Positions 1-7,258 of a stretch of DNA of 35,700 bases are shown one piece after another. Source of the DNA: a virus; IMG/VR virus record IMGVR_UViG_3300013117_000252, positions 1 to 35,700 of that record; one strand, written 5' to 3'. Position numbers and translations under genes: made by a program. Each line of letters opens with the position of its first letter. Within the stretch, counting starts at the first letter, position 1. Below the pieces are notes generated by a model, which was not told the origin of the DNA, made no database searches, and worked only from the letters and a program-made list of their open reading frames with translations.

Positions 1-1
1 A

Positions 2-82
2 GAAAGCATTGAGCCTATGTCAAAACTAATAAATGAAGTAGGGTGCAAACTTAGCAGGAAACATCCAAATAAAATCATATAA
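2..82 (+). CDS. 3' end of small cassette protein (same ORF as 35341-35550)
   Basis: The frame is open from the window edge and ends at TAA 80-82. Its 26 residues are identical to the C-terminus of the 69-residue protein at 35341-35550, because this is the repeated end of the same gene. The stop codon lies inside the TAAC motif that begins the attC-like site at 79-140. Function is unknown. It is a duplicate view of one gene across the circular join, not a second gene. Confidence 0.8.
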   Translation, partial: ESIEPMSKLINEVGCKLSRKHPNKII

Positions 83-140
83 CCGTGACGTGGTGGGTGC
101 CACAGCTTTATCGTGGTCATCCCCAACGCGCTCGGTTATG
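79..140 (+). repeat. attC-like recombination site (site A, loop version 1)
   Basis: The outer arms ATAACCG and CGGTTATG are complementary and resemble integron R'' and R' boxes. Inside them lie unmatched spacers (TGACG and CGCT), then a second pair, TGGTGGGTG and CCAAC, that resembles L'' and L'. The loop at 100-122 contains its own CCAC/GTGG stem. The upstream ORF stops in the TAAC, and a Shine-Dalgarno-like AAAGGAAAGAG for the next ORF follows GTTATG. These are the layout rules of integron gene cassettes. The same site appears at 35547-35610 with a different loop. Confidence 0.75.
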
Positions 141-166
141 TCTAAACTTAAAGGAAAGAGAATGGT

Positions 167-550
167 GTGGGAGCTAAGAAAACAGGAAGAAAAAAGAAAT
201 CTGAATATCGCAAGTACAAAGACCATCTTGATAAATTAAAGAAGATGGAGACCGCACTTGCAACAATGCGAACAGTTGCATCAACCGCTATGGAGATTGC
301 AAAATTACAATCAATTAGTGTAGCGACTAAAAGATACGCAAGTGGCGGTATTGTTTCTGACAATGCAAGAATAGATATGTTGTGCGGTAGTGGTGAGGTT
401 GTTGTTCCTTTGAGTAGAGAAGATCAAAACAAAATGGAATCTCAAAGAAGAATTGACATCAAGTCAAAAATGACCTATGATGAGAAAAGAGCATTTGATG
501 AACAATTTGCAAGAGACTATGATCAGTGCTTGTTTAGCTGTGATCACTAA
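167..550 (+). CDS. Basic cassette protein with tape-measure-like C-terminal motif
   Basis: The protein has 127 residues with a GTG start; AAGGAAAGAGA just upstream is a plausible ribosome site. An ATG at 162 in another frame gives only 25 codons and is less likely. The N-terminal 30 residues are very basic (KKTGRKKKSEYRKYK) and are followed by a helical stretch. Around residues 58-85 it reads ASGGIV, then CGSGEVVVPLSRED. This resembles the Gly-rich GG...GE-x-V-x-P segment found near the C-terminus of many phage tape-measure proteins, including the one in this window (residues about 785-812, with GG and NPGERVI). It may be a fragment or mimic of such a domain carried as a cassette. No function is assigned. 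Confidence 0.6.
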   Translation: MGAKKTGRKKKSEYRKYKDHLDKLKKMETALATMRTVASTAMEIAKLQSISVATKRYASGGIVSDNARIDMLCGSGEVVVPLSREDQNKMESQRRIDIKSKMTYDEKRAFDEQFARDYDQCLFSCDH

Positions 551-613
551 TAACATTCGCTTCGCGTGTTGCGAGTGGAGCGAGAAATCATCATGAAAGC
601 AGAGGTTAAATGA
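548..613 (+). repeat. Possible degenerate attC-like site with GC-rich hairpin (site B)
   Basis: The preceding ORF ends with TAA followed immediately by TAAC (551-554), and GGTTAAATG occurs at 604-612, so both outer boxes are approximately present. Between them TTCGCT (556-561) can pair with AGCGAG (579-584) and TCGC (562-565) with GCGA (571-574), forming a bulged hairpin. The GGTGGG/CACCAA inner boxes of the other sites are absent. It separates two small ORFs as the other sites do, but the match is weak. An ordinary intergenic hairpin is the alternative. Confidence 0.35.
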
Positions 614-816
614 AACAATGTACAACCGGAAAAGAATGCCATCCAAATAGAGCAGAAGCAACAGTTCACCTAAAAAGATTGAAAGCTGGCTTTAAGAAGT
701 CTGGCAAGATGGCAAGAGTTAAAGAGCAGCCTAATGTGTATAAGTGTTATTTTTGCGGGTGTTGGCATGTTGGGAGATATTTTAAGAGAAGAGAGAAATT
801 TAAGAAATCAAAATAA
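610..816 (+). CDS. Small Zn-finger-like phage protein
   Basis: The protein has 68 residues; ATG follows AGAGG at good spacing. It carries CTTGKEC near residues 4-10 and CYFCGCWHVGR near residues 46-56, so four cysteines plus a His could bind zinc. Small proteins ending in a Cys-x-x-Cys-x-x-W-H motif are common in phages and are usually hypothetical. The basic C-terminus (KRREKFKKSK) suits nucleic-acid binding. It is the last ORF of the array on this side; the promoter-like element at 818 begins directly after its stop. The Zn-binding role is inferred from motif only. Confidence 0.7.
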   Translation: MKQCTTGKECHPNRAEATVHLKRLKAGFKKSGKMARVKEQPNVYKCYFCGCWHVGRYFKRREKFKKSK

Positions 817-817
817 A

Positions 818-858
818 TCGTGCAATTCCAATAAACTTAAAGTATATTGAATTCGTAC
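818..858 (+). promoter_or_regulatory. Conserved promoter-like element, copy 1
   Basis: It consists of TCGTGC, exactly 8 variable bases, TAAACTTAAAGTATATTGA and then ATTCGTAC. The same arrangement occurs at 25193 and 30039, in each case between genes and ahead of a new transcription block. TATATT could be a -10 box, but no TTGACA-like -35 lies at the right distance. That suggests a phage-specific promoter read by a dedicated sigma or activator. It stands 30 bases ahead of the lipoprotein gene at 888. Confidence 0.7.
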
Positions 859-887
859 TAATAATTCTTTAATAAATTGAGGTGAAA

Positions 888-1322
888 ATGAAAAATCTAT
901 TGTTGTTAATCGTTTTGTTGTTTGTTGGATGCACTACTTTGAGTATTGATAATTTCAATGAAGCAGAGTATAGTTTAATTCCGTGTAAGTTTGAGATACC
1001 TGGTGATATGGATACGGCTACTTATACTTATTGTGCTACTTTATGGACTGATGATGATATGCCTATTGTATTTAAGTCTATTAAGCTGGATGATCTAAAG
1101 AGGAATGTTTTTCTTGCTCGTGTCCCTTCTGTAGGGATAGATGTAACTCTTGAGGTTAGAAAAAAGAATAGTCCTTATCCTACTTTTATAAGTGAGAGTG
1201 TTTATGTTGATCTTTGGGCTTATGATTGGGGTGATGGAGTAGAAGAGCATGTTAACTTTTTAAATGATCTGGAAGAGTGGAATTCTAATAATACTTATCG
1301 ATATATGTCGAGGGGGAAGTAG
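888..1322 (+). CDS. Putative phage lipoprotein
   Basis: The protein has 144 residues from ATG 888, chosen over in-frame GTG 882 because TTGAGG at 877-882 is then well spaced. The N-terminus is a classic lipoprotein signal: MKN, a hydrophobic run (LLLLIVLLFVG), then Cys at about residue 15 (lipobox FVGC). The mature part is acidic with no domain I recognise. Phage-encoded lipoproteins often act at the host envelope, for example in superinfection exclusion or as spanin parts. Lying outside the lysis block, exclusion is a possibility but unproved. It is first in the block after promoter-like copy 1 and abuts the next gene. Confidence 0.7.
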   Translation: MKNLLLLIVLLFVGCTTLSIDNFNEAEYSLIPCKFEIPGDMDTATYTYCATLWTDDDMPIVFKSIKLDDLKRNVFLARVPSVGIDVTLEVRKKNSPYPTFISESVYVDLWAYDWGDGVEEHVNFLNDLEEWNSNNTYRYMSRGK

Positions 1323-1693
1323 TGAAACACGAATTCAGAGAAAGAACCTTACCTCTTAGAAAACCTAATCAGTCAAAAATTGCTGCACCTTCTAAAATGT
1401 GGATGGGTACGCACGGTAATTATGAGATCTCTCTTGTTGAGATGGATGGTTTTAAGTGGTATAAAATATCTCTTTGGGCTGGAACTGAAAGAATGTCATG
1501 GGATGAGGTAAATTCTATTAAAAATAGCATCATTGGTAAAGATAAAATTGCTATTGAGATTTATCCTAAATTAGAAGACCTTCAAGATGGTAGTGATGTT
1601 AGACATCTATTTGTTCTTCCTGATGAGGAGAGTGAAAAATTACCGAATTTAAAGAAGATTTATGATCTTATTGAGGCGGATAAGAATGGTTGA
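1322..1693 (+). CDS. DUF7694-like phage protein
   Basis: The protein has 123 residues with GTG start 1322, which overlaps the last base of the lipoprotein stop; AGGGGGAAGTA upstream is the ribosome site. The segment MSWDEVNSIKNSIIGKD followed by IAIEIYPKLEDL and then DVRHLFVLP matches my recollection of the DUF7694 phage family (MSW-x-x-x-x-x-IK, G-x-D-x-x-AIE-x-x-P, HL-x-x-LP). No biochemical role is known for that family to my knowledge. It is translated with the lipoprotein and the following tiny genes, probably from promoter-like copy 1. Confidence 0.65.
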   Translation: MKHEFRERTLPLRKPNQSKIAAPSKMWMGTHGNYEISLVEMDGFKWYKISLWAGTERMSWDEVNSIKNSIIGKDKIAIEIYPKLEDLQDGSDVRHLFVLPDEESEKLPNLKKIYDLIEADKNG

Positions 1694-1850
1694 TGTGAAA
1701 ATGATTGAGCTTGAGGTCTTTAAGATGAAGAGAGAGGCCTTATTAGAAATTAAGAGAATAGAGGGCCAAGTTCCATATCAAAATATGTCTAAAAAGCTTG
1801 AAGCTAAGATTGAGGCTCTTGATGAAGTTTTGAGGTTGTTCGATGAGTAG
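1686..1850 (+). CDS. Small coiled-coil protein
   Basis: The protein has 54 residues. Start ATG 1686 lies 10 bases after GAGG within the end of the previous gene; the frame is open further upstream, but an earlier start has no ribosome site. The sequence is charged and helical with heptad-like leucine/isoleucine spacing (LEVFKMKREALLEIKRIEG, then KLEAKIEALDEVLRLFDE). A short coiled coil is likely. Its role is unknown. It sits in an operon with its neighbours on both sides. Confidence 0.55.
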   Translation: MVDVKMIELEVFKMKREALLEIKRIEGQVPYQNMSKKLEAKIEALDEVLRLFDE

Positions 1851-1859
1851 GGAAGAGTC

Positions 1860-2000
1860 ATGAGAAGGTCTTTGAAAGATCAGCTTAGATTGATAGTAAT
1901 TCGTCGGTATATGAGTGCTGTTTTTAAGTTTCAACTTGCAATTGCTACAGCTAAACCACATAGAGATAAGCATGAAGGTGGAGTTGTTAATGAAAATTGA
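1860..2000 (+). CDS. Very small basic protein
   Basis: The ORF has 46 residues (MRRSLKDQLRLIVIRRYM and onward), with GGAAGAG 3-9 bases before ATG 1860 as ribosome site. The N-terminal half is basic and amphipathic. It follows the 1686 gene by nine bases and precedes the terminator at 2064. No family is recognised. A 10-codon ORF (ATG 1991) overlaps its end and is probably not meaningful. Confidence 0.4.
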   Translation: MRRSLKDQLRLIVIRRYMSAVFKFQLAIATAKPHRDKHEGGVVNEN

Positions 2001-2063
2001 AGAGTTGCTTAATAGAGAGTAAGTATGTATATTGGTAATACCTTTAAGAGTTGTATATCGATT

Positions 2064-2100
2064 AAAGAGAGTTAGTGTTCCCGCACTTCTCTCTTTTTTT
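2064..2100 (+). terminator. Rho-independent terminator ending the 818-2000 block
   Basis: AAAGAGAG-TTA-GTG pairs with CAC-T-TCTCTCTTT around a six-base loop, followed by seven T residues. The T-run reaches the stop codon of the convergent minus-strand gene, so the hairpin separates the two transcription units. Confidence 0.8.
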
Positions 2101-2497
2101 ATATCATACTCTTCAAGACATAATTACTCTCTATGTAGTCCCAATTATTAAAAAACACAATTTGTACCGGATTGTCCCACTTCTTAAGCTCTGTTCTCTT
2201 CATCTTCTTGAAATCGTGATCAAGATACATTTGCATAGTACCTTGGAGACATAAGCATAAGAAGGTTGTAAACTTAGTGCCTTTTTCTGGATTCCATTTT
2301 TCCAGTGCATAAATCACTTTGATGTAATACCACTGAAAGAAATCTTCTCTATCCCTTGCAACAACACCTCTCGCTTTGTTTTTATATTTATTCATATATC
2401 TCTCAGAACAAATATTGATGATTTGGCCTCTTCTTCGATCCTTGGTTTTTGGGTTACGATATTCTAAAGCTAAAGAGTCATAATCGTGTTCACTCAT
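2099..2497 (-). CDS. Sigma-70 region-2-like transcription factor
   Basis: The protein has 132 residues. AAAGGAG precedes the ATG on the minus strand. The middle of the protein (residues about 48-85) reads DREDFFQWYYIKVIYALEKW, then NPEKGTKFTTFLCLCLQG. This is the pattern of sigma region 2.1-2.3 (D-x-x-Q-E-G...AxxKFDPxKGxxFSTFAxxxIxG). No convincing region 4 is visible in the remaining 45 residues, so it is a short or divergent sigma. It is the only convincing minus-strand gene and sits divergently from terS. It is a good candidate for reading the three repeated promoter-like elements at 818, 25193 and 30039; that link is inference. Confidence 0.65.
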   Translation of the reverse strand: MSEHDYDSLALEYRNPKTKDRRRGQIINICSERYMNKYKNKARGVVARDREDFFQWYYIKVIYALEKWNPEKGTKFTTFLCLCLQGTMQMYLDHDFKKMKRTELKKWDNPVQIVFFNNWDYIESNYVLKSMI

Positions 2498-2568
2498 ACA
2501 TTCTCCTTTTTCTATGGTTAATTCAAAATATCTTATAATATTAATTGAATTAAAGAAATGGGTAAAAA

Positions 2569-3114
2569 ATGGCTAGAAAACCTTGGAAGCCTACAAAAAG
2601 CCAGCTTAAGAAGATAGAGGCTCTTGTTTCAGCTGGAGCCACAAAGGGAGCCATATGCAAAGCTATTGGTGTAACATATCCAACTCTATCAAAGTATCTT
2701 GGTGAAGGCCTTCCTGGTTCTAAATTAAAAAAGCAATTAATTGAAGAAAACAACCCCAAAAAAGACAAAATATATTCGAAAAGTTCGAATTCTTTAAAAA
2801 AGGCATGGGAAAACGGTTTAGAAGAGCGTTATAATCGCATAAAAAACAACTGCATTGATTCGATGGATATAAAGACAAAAGTCTATGAATATCAAGAGAC
2901 TAGGACAAAAGAAGGGTACAGTGAAAAGAAGGGTTCTTACGAAGAAACTGTTATTACAAATAAAAGAGTGCTTCCTGACACAACAATGATAATATTTGCA
3001 TTGAAGAATTTGATACCTGAAACATTCCAGCAAAAAGATAAAGTTGTTAAAAAGGAAGAAGAAAATCTATCAATTGAAGTCAACTTTATAAAATCAGAGA
3101 TCAAAGATGATTGA
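2569..3114 (+). CDS. terS: Terminase small subunit
   Basis: The protein has 181 residues. The N-terminal 50 residues form a helix-turn-helix (KKIEALVSAGATKGAICKAI, then GVTYPTLSKYLGEG) as in TerS proteins that recognise packaging DNA. The remainder is charged and the C-terminus (VLPDTTMIIFALKNLIPETF) resembles the segment joining TerS to the motor. It overlaps terL by 8 bases. The gene order TerS-TerL-portal supports the call. A TATAAT at 2534-2539 lies upstream as a possible -10 box, without a good -35. Confidence 0.8.
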   Translation: MARKPWKPTKSQLKKIEALVSAGATKGAICKAIGVTYPTLSKYLGEGLPGSKLKKQLIEENNPKKDKIYSKSSNSLKKAWENGLEERYNRIKNNCIDSMDIKTKVYEYQETRTKEGYSEKKGSYEETVITNKRVLPDTTMIIFALKNLIPETFQQKDKVVKKEEENLSIEVNFIKSEIKDD

Positions 3115-4324
3115 TCTTCCTGAAAAGATGATGCCATTTGCAACTGAAAACATAAGGTTCAAAGCTGCAAAAGGTGGTCGCGGATCTGCAAAAAGCTGGT
3201 CATTTGCAACTATTCTCCTCTTGTTAGGCGCAAGAAAACAAATAAATGTACTATGTGTTAGAGAGATTCAAAAGAGTATTTCTAAATCAGTACACAAGCT
3301 TCTTAAAAAACAAATTAAAAGGATGGGTCTTGATTGGTTTTACACAGTCACTCTTGATGCTATTAGGGGCAATAATGGCACAGAATTTACATTTGAAGGC
3401 CTTAATGGGAACCTTGACAATATTAAATCTATAGAGGGGATTGATTATTGCTGGGTGGAGGAAGCTGAAAAGATATCAAAAGAATCATTAAAAACTTTAA
3501 TTCCAACAATCAGAAGAGAAGACAAAGATGATAATGGTGATGTAATATGGACTTCAGAGATTTGGTTTTCATGGAATCCTAAAGATGATAAAGACCCAAT
3601 CAATAAAATGTTTGATGCTGAAGATTTAGATCCTGAAGAGTTCTTAGTTGTTGAAATGAATTGGCGTGATAATCCTTGGTTTCCAAAGGTTCTTGACAAT
3701 GAAAGAAAGAGATGCAAGCGACTAGATATTGATCTTTATATGCATGTTTGGGAAGGCCAAACAGAGAAAAACTCTCATGCTCAGATATTCAGGGGTAAGA
3801 TATTTGTTGAAGATATTTCTAAACTAAAACCGAAAAACGGCATTTATTATCATGGTCTCGATTTTGGTTTTGGCCCCGATCCTAACACTATTACAAGATG
3901 TTTCGAAGATCAAGAAAAGAATATTCTCTATATTGATAAGGCATCATTTCTTTATCAGGGTGATATTGATGATTTGCCAGAATGGTATCGTGAAGAAGTG
4001 CCAACATCTGATGAGTGGCCACTGTATGCTGACTGCTCTGACACTGGCTCAATTCGTTACCTTAAAAAGTGCGGTTTAGACATAAAATCAAAGGGTAAAG
4101 AAAGAGTAAAAGAGGGGATTAAATACCTACGTGGATACGATAAGATAGTAATACACGAAACTCTTTATAATATGATAGAAGAAGGTAGACTTTATAAATA
4201 TAAGGTCGATAAGGTTACAGAAGAGGTTCTACCATTGATAATAGATCTGTTCAATCATGGTTGGGATGCAATAAGGTATTCGTTAGTTAAAAAGATTAAA
4301 AAAGGTACTGTTCATGGAAAATAA
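3107..4324 (+). CDS. terL: Terminase large subunit (PBSX/Terminase_3-like)
   Basis: The protein has 405 residues, normal for this family. It drives ATP-dependent DNA packaging and cuts concatemers at the portal. Walker A is GGRGSAKS at residues 23-30, Walker B with catalytic acid is IDYCWVEEAE at about 112-121, and the coupling motif FSWNP is near 154. The nuclease domain begins at LDFGFGPDP (D252) and further acidic candidates are D309/D312 and D387 (NHGWDAIRY). It overlaps its neighbours on both sides by 8-11 bases, which indicates translational coupling. Confidence 0.92.
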   Translation: MIDLPEKMMPFATENIRFKAAKGGRGSAKSWSFATILLLLGARKQINVLCVREIQKSISKSVHKLLKKQIKRMGLDWFYTVTLDAIRGNNGTEFTFEGLNGNLDNIKSIEGIDYCWVEEAEKISKESLKTLIPTIRREDKDDNGDVIWTSEIWFSWNPKDDKDPINKMFDAEDLDPEEFLVVEMNWRDNPWFPKVLDNERKRCKRLDIDLYMHVWEGQTEKNSHAQIFRGKIFVEDISKLKPKNGIYYHGLDFGFGPDPNTITRCFEDQEKNILYIDKASFLYQGDIDDLPEWYREEVPTSDEWPLYADCSDTGSIRYLKKCGLDIKSKGKERVKEGIKYLRGYDKIVIHETLYNMIEEGRLYKYKVDKVTEEVLPLIIDLFNHGWDAIRYSLVKKIKKGTVHGK

Positions 4325-4646
4325 AACAAAATTAACCCTAAAGAATGGATGGTTGTTTTGCACTGTTGTTGTTACAACAACAGATGAAGCAGAGTATGAA
4401 AGATTAAACCTAATTGATCCAGTATGCGACATTGTCAAGGAAAACCTTAATTATGATAATATGGATGATAAGATGCATGTACATTACGATGGGTATATCT
4501 TAGCTTCTTCAATTCAAAACGTAAGAAATGACAGTAATGGCTATTCAATGGTTTGTACTCCGTCTAGTGACTACATGGTACGGTCACGGCCTGAAGAAAT
4601 TATAGACATTATTACATGTGCTGAAAGGGCAACCAATGGGAATTAA
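4314..4646 (+). CDS. Uncharacterised protein between terminase and portal
   Basis: The protein has 110 residues and overlaps the 3' end of terL by 11 bases and the start of the portal gene by 11. It has no recognisable domain; it is mildly acidic with beta-rich stretches (WLFCTVVVTTT, MHVHYDGYILASS). Its place inside the packaging cluster suggests a role in packaging or head assembly, but nothing in the sequence proves it. Confidence 0.6.
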   Translation: MENKTKLTLKNGWLFCTVVVTTTDEAEYERLNLIDPVCDIVKENLNYDNMDDKMHVHYDGYILASSIQNVRNDSNGYSMVCTPSSDYMVRSRPEEIIDIITCAERATNGN

Positions 4647-6114
4647 TGGAGAAGATGCACTTACAGGAGAAGACGATATTACTATTGTCCCCCAAAGTTT
4701 TGATATATTCCAGGACTACAGAGAGATTTGTGTTTATAGGTTCCTGAAAGACCTTTATTACGGAGAGGGTGGAGTAAGTGGGCGCACTGGCAACTCTGAA
4801 AACAGTAGTAATATTAGAGTTGACCTATTAGGATTTACCACTCTTGAAAGAGCTTATTCTTACCTTAATTATAATCCTACAGAGAATTTTTATCATACCA
4901 GAATCAGACAATCAGTATTCATAAATTATTATCGTAGATATGTAGATAAGAAATTTGAAGCTGTTTTTAAAATTCCGCCTAAAACCACTGTCGGAGTTGG
5001 CAATATTGAAGATATGCCAGACCACCCTTATCATGATTTCATAAAAAATATTAATGGTGCTGGCATGAATAAAAACCAGTTCTATCAAAATGTTTTAGCT
5101 GCAGTTTATAGAGATCAGGTTGCATTTTTGATCATGGATGTTGGCGAAGAAGGTTTACCCTACGAATACATGCAGGAAGCTGATACAGTATCAGATTATG
5201 ATACAGACAGATTCGGTAATCTCACAATGATTGAGTTTGTCAATAAAATTAAAGAGAAAAAGTATGAAAAATTAAGATGGACTGATACGACTTTAGAGAT
5301 CTTTGTAAGCGATAATTGTAAAGACTGGAAATTAGAAAGCACTGAAACACTATTCGGTGGTATGCCCATTTTGGGCGTATTTGCTTCACCTCGTACAGAT
5401 CCTAGAAACTGGCTACCTACTCCAAAATCTAAAGCTATTGCAGAGCTTAATTTGAGTATATATGAAGCCTGGTCTCGTCTTGATTGGCTGGTAGAAAAAC
5501 AAGGTCATGATCTATTTTACACTACTGGAGACATTGACGGCGTAAGAAACGGACTCACAAACATACTTAAAATTGATGGTATGGATGGTAACGCAACGGC
5601 TGGTATATTGTCGCCTGATGCAAATAAGATTATGTCTACTATTGCCGTTATTGACAAGAAAACAGCTGAATTATTTGAATTATTATCTGATGGTGGTGTC
5701 TTAGTTTCAAGAAATAATAATGCACCTGAAAGCGGTGTAGCTAAGATGTATACCTTCACTCCTGTAAATGATGCTTCTCTACATTCCACTATGATCTGCA
5801 AAGGTATGGATGAATGGAACGAAAAGCAATATAAAGTTTATAATGGTGGTGATTTCACCGCGACAACTCACTATAGAACAAGCTTTCACCCAACAGTAAA
5901 AGCAAGTCTTTTAGAGATGAGTGACCTATTAAGAATCTTTGAAGATAGAGGCCTTGTTGAAAACTCTAAAGACCTCCTTAAAAAGATTGTCAGAACTATT
6001 AACGATAATGAAGATTTAACTATCGGCGAACTCTTAAATGAAATTGAAACCATGAAAGAGATTAAACCTTCTGATGATGGGAACTCAAATAATAGAATTA
6101 ACGATGCTGCATAA
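4636..6114 (+). CDS. Portal protein
   Basis: The protein has 492 residues from ATG 4636, preferred over GTG 4618 because GAAAGGG at 4623-4629 fits ATG 4636. Its length, its position directly after terL and before a gpF-like gene, and its mixed alpha/beta body (DFIKNINGAGMNKNQFYQNV, AYRDQVAFLIMDVGEEGLPYE read approximately, LDWLVEKQGHDLF) fit a DUF4055/SPP1 gp6-type portal ring protein. The C-terminal 50 residues are acidic and helical. It would form the dodecameric DNA gate at one capsid vertex. The specific portal subfamily is uncertain. Confidence 0.8.
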   Translation: MGINGEDALTGEDDITIVPQSFDIFQDYREICVYRFLKDLYYGEGGVSGRTGNSENSSNIRVDLLGFTTLERAYSYLNYNPTENFYHTRIRQSVFINYYRRYVDKKFEAVFKIPPKTTVGVGNIEDMPDHPYHDFIKNINGAGMNKNQFYQNVLAAVYRDQVAFLIMDVGEEGLPYEYMQEADTVSDYDTDRFGNLTMIEFVNKIKEKKYEKLRWTDTTLEIFVSDNCKDWKLESTETLFGGMPILGVFASPRTDPRNWLPTPKSKAIAELNLSIYEAWSRLDWLVEKQGHDLFYTTGDIDGVRNGLTNILKIDGMDGNATAGILSPDANKIMSTIAVIDKKTAELFELLSDGGVLVSRNNNAPESGVAKMYTFTPVNDASLHSTMICKGMDEWNEKQYKVYNGGDFTATTHYRTSFHPTVKASLLEMSDLLRIFEDRGLVENSKDLLKKIVRTINDNEDLTIGELLNEIETMKEIKPSDDGNSNNRINDAA

Positions 6115-7256
6115 TGCCAACAGTTGACCAGAATACACTATTGCAAACCGTATTCGGTAAATTTGTTGGTGAGACTCATCTTCTTTATAGAGATATTGCT
6201 ACAGCTATACAGAAGAATCTTAAAAAAGGTTTAAGTGTCAATGATGCAGTGAACAAAGCTTTTAGAGATATCGGCTATGAAAGTGAAATGATGAGCCTAT
6301 ATGATAAAGGTATGGGCACTGTTTCACCTGGAGCCGTTAAGGGGACTGTAGTATCAATAGCACCTGAAAAAGCATCGAAATACTTCCTCTTTACCGAATT
6401 TGACGGGGCTACTCTTTCGGATCGCGTACACAGTAAAGAGGCTCAACGAATAGTAAAAGATTCCTTAAATACTTTCTTCACTAAAAAATCAAGTGTTGAA
6501 ACTCTCTTTAAATCATTAAAAGAAGGTGGATTTGATAAGGTTTCAGACCCTAAACTACCTAAAAAAATACAAAATGCCATCTTAGAATTTCGTAAAACTG
6601 GAATTGTTGATAAGAAGTTAGAAGATGCTATTAGAAGAGCTCGGATTGATGTTGATAAGTTGTCTGGAATTGAGAAAAGTTCTGATCGATTAAAAAGAAG
6701 CTATGATAATGTATTAAATGCTCTTGAAAAAGGTGATGAACGATTACTAAATAAATCTATAGACATTGCTCTCAATAGCAAAGTTGATTCTTATAATAAA
6801 GCCATTGCCAGAACTGAGTTTGCAAGAGCTTATGAAATGAGTTTCCAGCGTGCAATGCATGAAGATGATGATATTTGGGGCTTTGAGGTTGTTCTCTCTT
6901 CAAGGCACGAAATAGCTGATATTTGCGACTGTTACGCTGAGGCAGATATGTATGGAGCTGGTGAAGGTTTAGCTCCTAAAGATGCAGGGATAAACATTCC
7001 TTTTCACACTAATTGTTTATGCGGTAAGCTCTTTATTCGCTTTGGTGATCCGAGAATTAAAGGGAATGAAAGATTTTCAGGAGCAAGGGTTAACGATTAC
7101 CTTTATAATATAGACGAAGAAAAGAGGAATAGTATTATAGGTAAGAAATACTCTTCCAATAGAGATAAGTATCAAACGGGATTAGAGCGAAGAGGTTTTC
7201 AAATTACTAAAAAACCTGCAATGGTCCCACAGAGTATAATAACCATAGAGGAGTAA
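6114..7256 (+). CDS. Mu gpF-like minor head / head morphogenesis protein
   Basis: The protein has 380 residues and its start overlaps the portal stop by one base. The C-terminal third has the hallmark of the Phage Mu protein F-like family: NKAIARTEFARAYEMS, then ICDCYAEADMYGAGEG and the Cys/His cluster PFHTNCLCGKL near residues 297-307. These proteins help capsid assembly or genome ejection and sit inside the head next to the portal. A conserved leader, AATAACCATAGAGGAGTA, lies at its 3' end and serves the next gene. Confidence 0.85.
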   Translation: MPTVDQNTLLQTVFGKFVGETHLLYRDIATAIQKNLKKGLSVNDAVNKAFRDIGYESEMMSLYDKGMGTVSPGAVKGTVVSIAPEKASKYFLFTEFDGATLSDRVHSKEAQRIVKDSLNTFFTKKSSVETLFKSLKEGGFDKVSDPKLPKKIQNAILEFRKTGIVDKKLEDAIRRARIDVDKLSGIEKSSDRLKRSYDNVLNALEKGDERLLNKSIDIALNSKVDSYNKAIARTEFARAYEMSFQRAMHEDDDIWGFEVVLSSRHEIADICDCYAEADMYGAGEGLAPKDAGINIPFHTNCLCGKLFIRFGDPRIKGNERFSGARVNDYLYNIDEEKRNSIIGKKYSSNRDKYQTGLERRGFQITKKPAMVPQSIITIEE

Positions 7257-7258
7257 GA

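Larger units (their letters stand above)
1..230. repeat. Left copy of the terminal direct repeat
   Basis: Bases 1-99 are identical to 35469-35567 and bases 132-230 are identical to 35602-35700. Between them the two copies carry quite different sequences (100-122 here, 35568-35592 at the right), with two further C/T differences at 129 and 131. The repeat covers the end of one small ORF, a complete attC-like site and the start of the next ORF. A repeat of this kind at both contig ends indicates a circular or circularly permuted molecule. The divergent core lies exactly in the loop of the attC-like hairpin. The two identical arms are both 99 nt, as expected if an assembler with k=99 left an unresolved two-allele bubble; that reading is inference. 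Confidence 0.9.

Noticed and set aside
162-238. ATG at 162 as start of a separate 25-codon gene
   Set aside because: It overlaps the GTG-start gene at 167, which has a much longer frame, and it ends after 25 codons without any recognisable feature.
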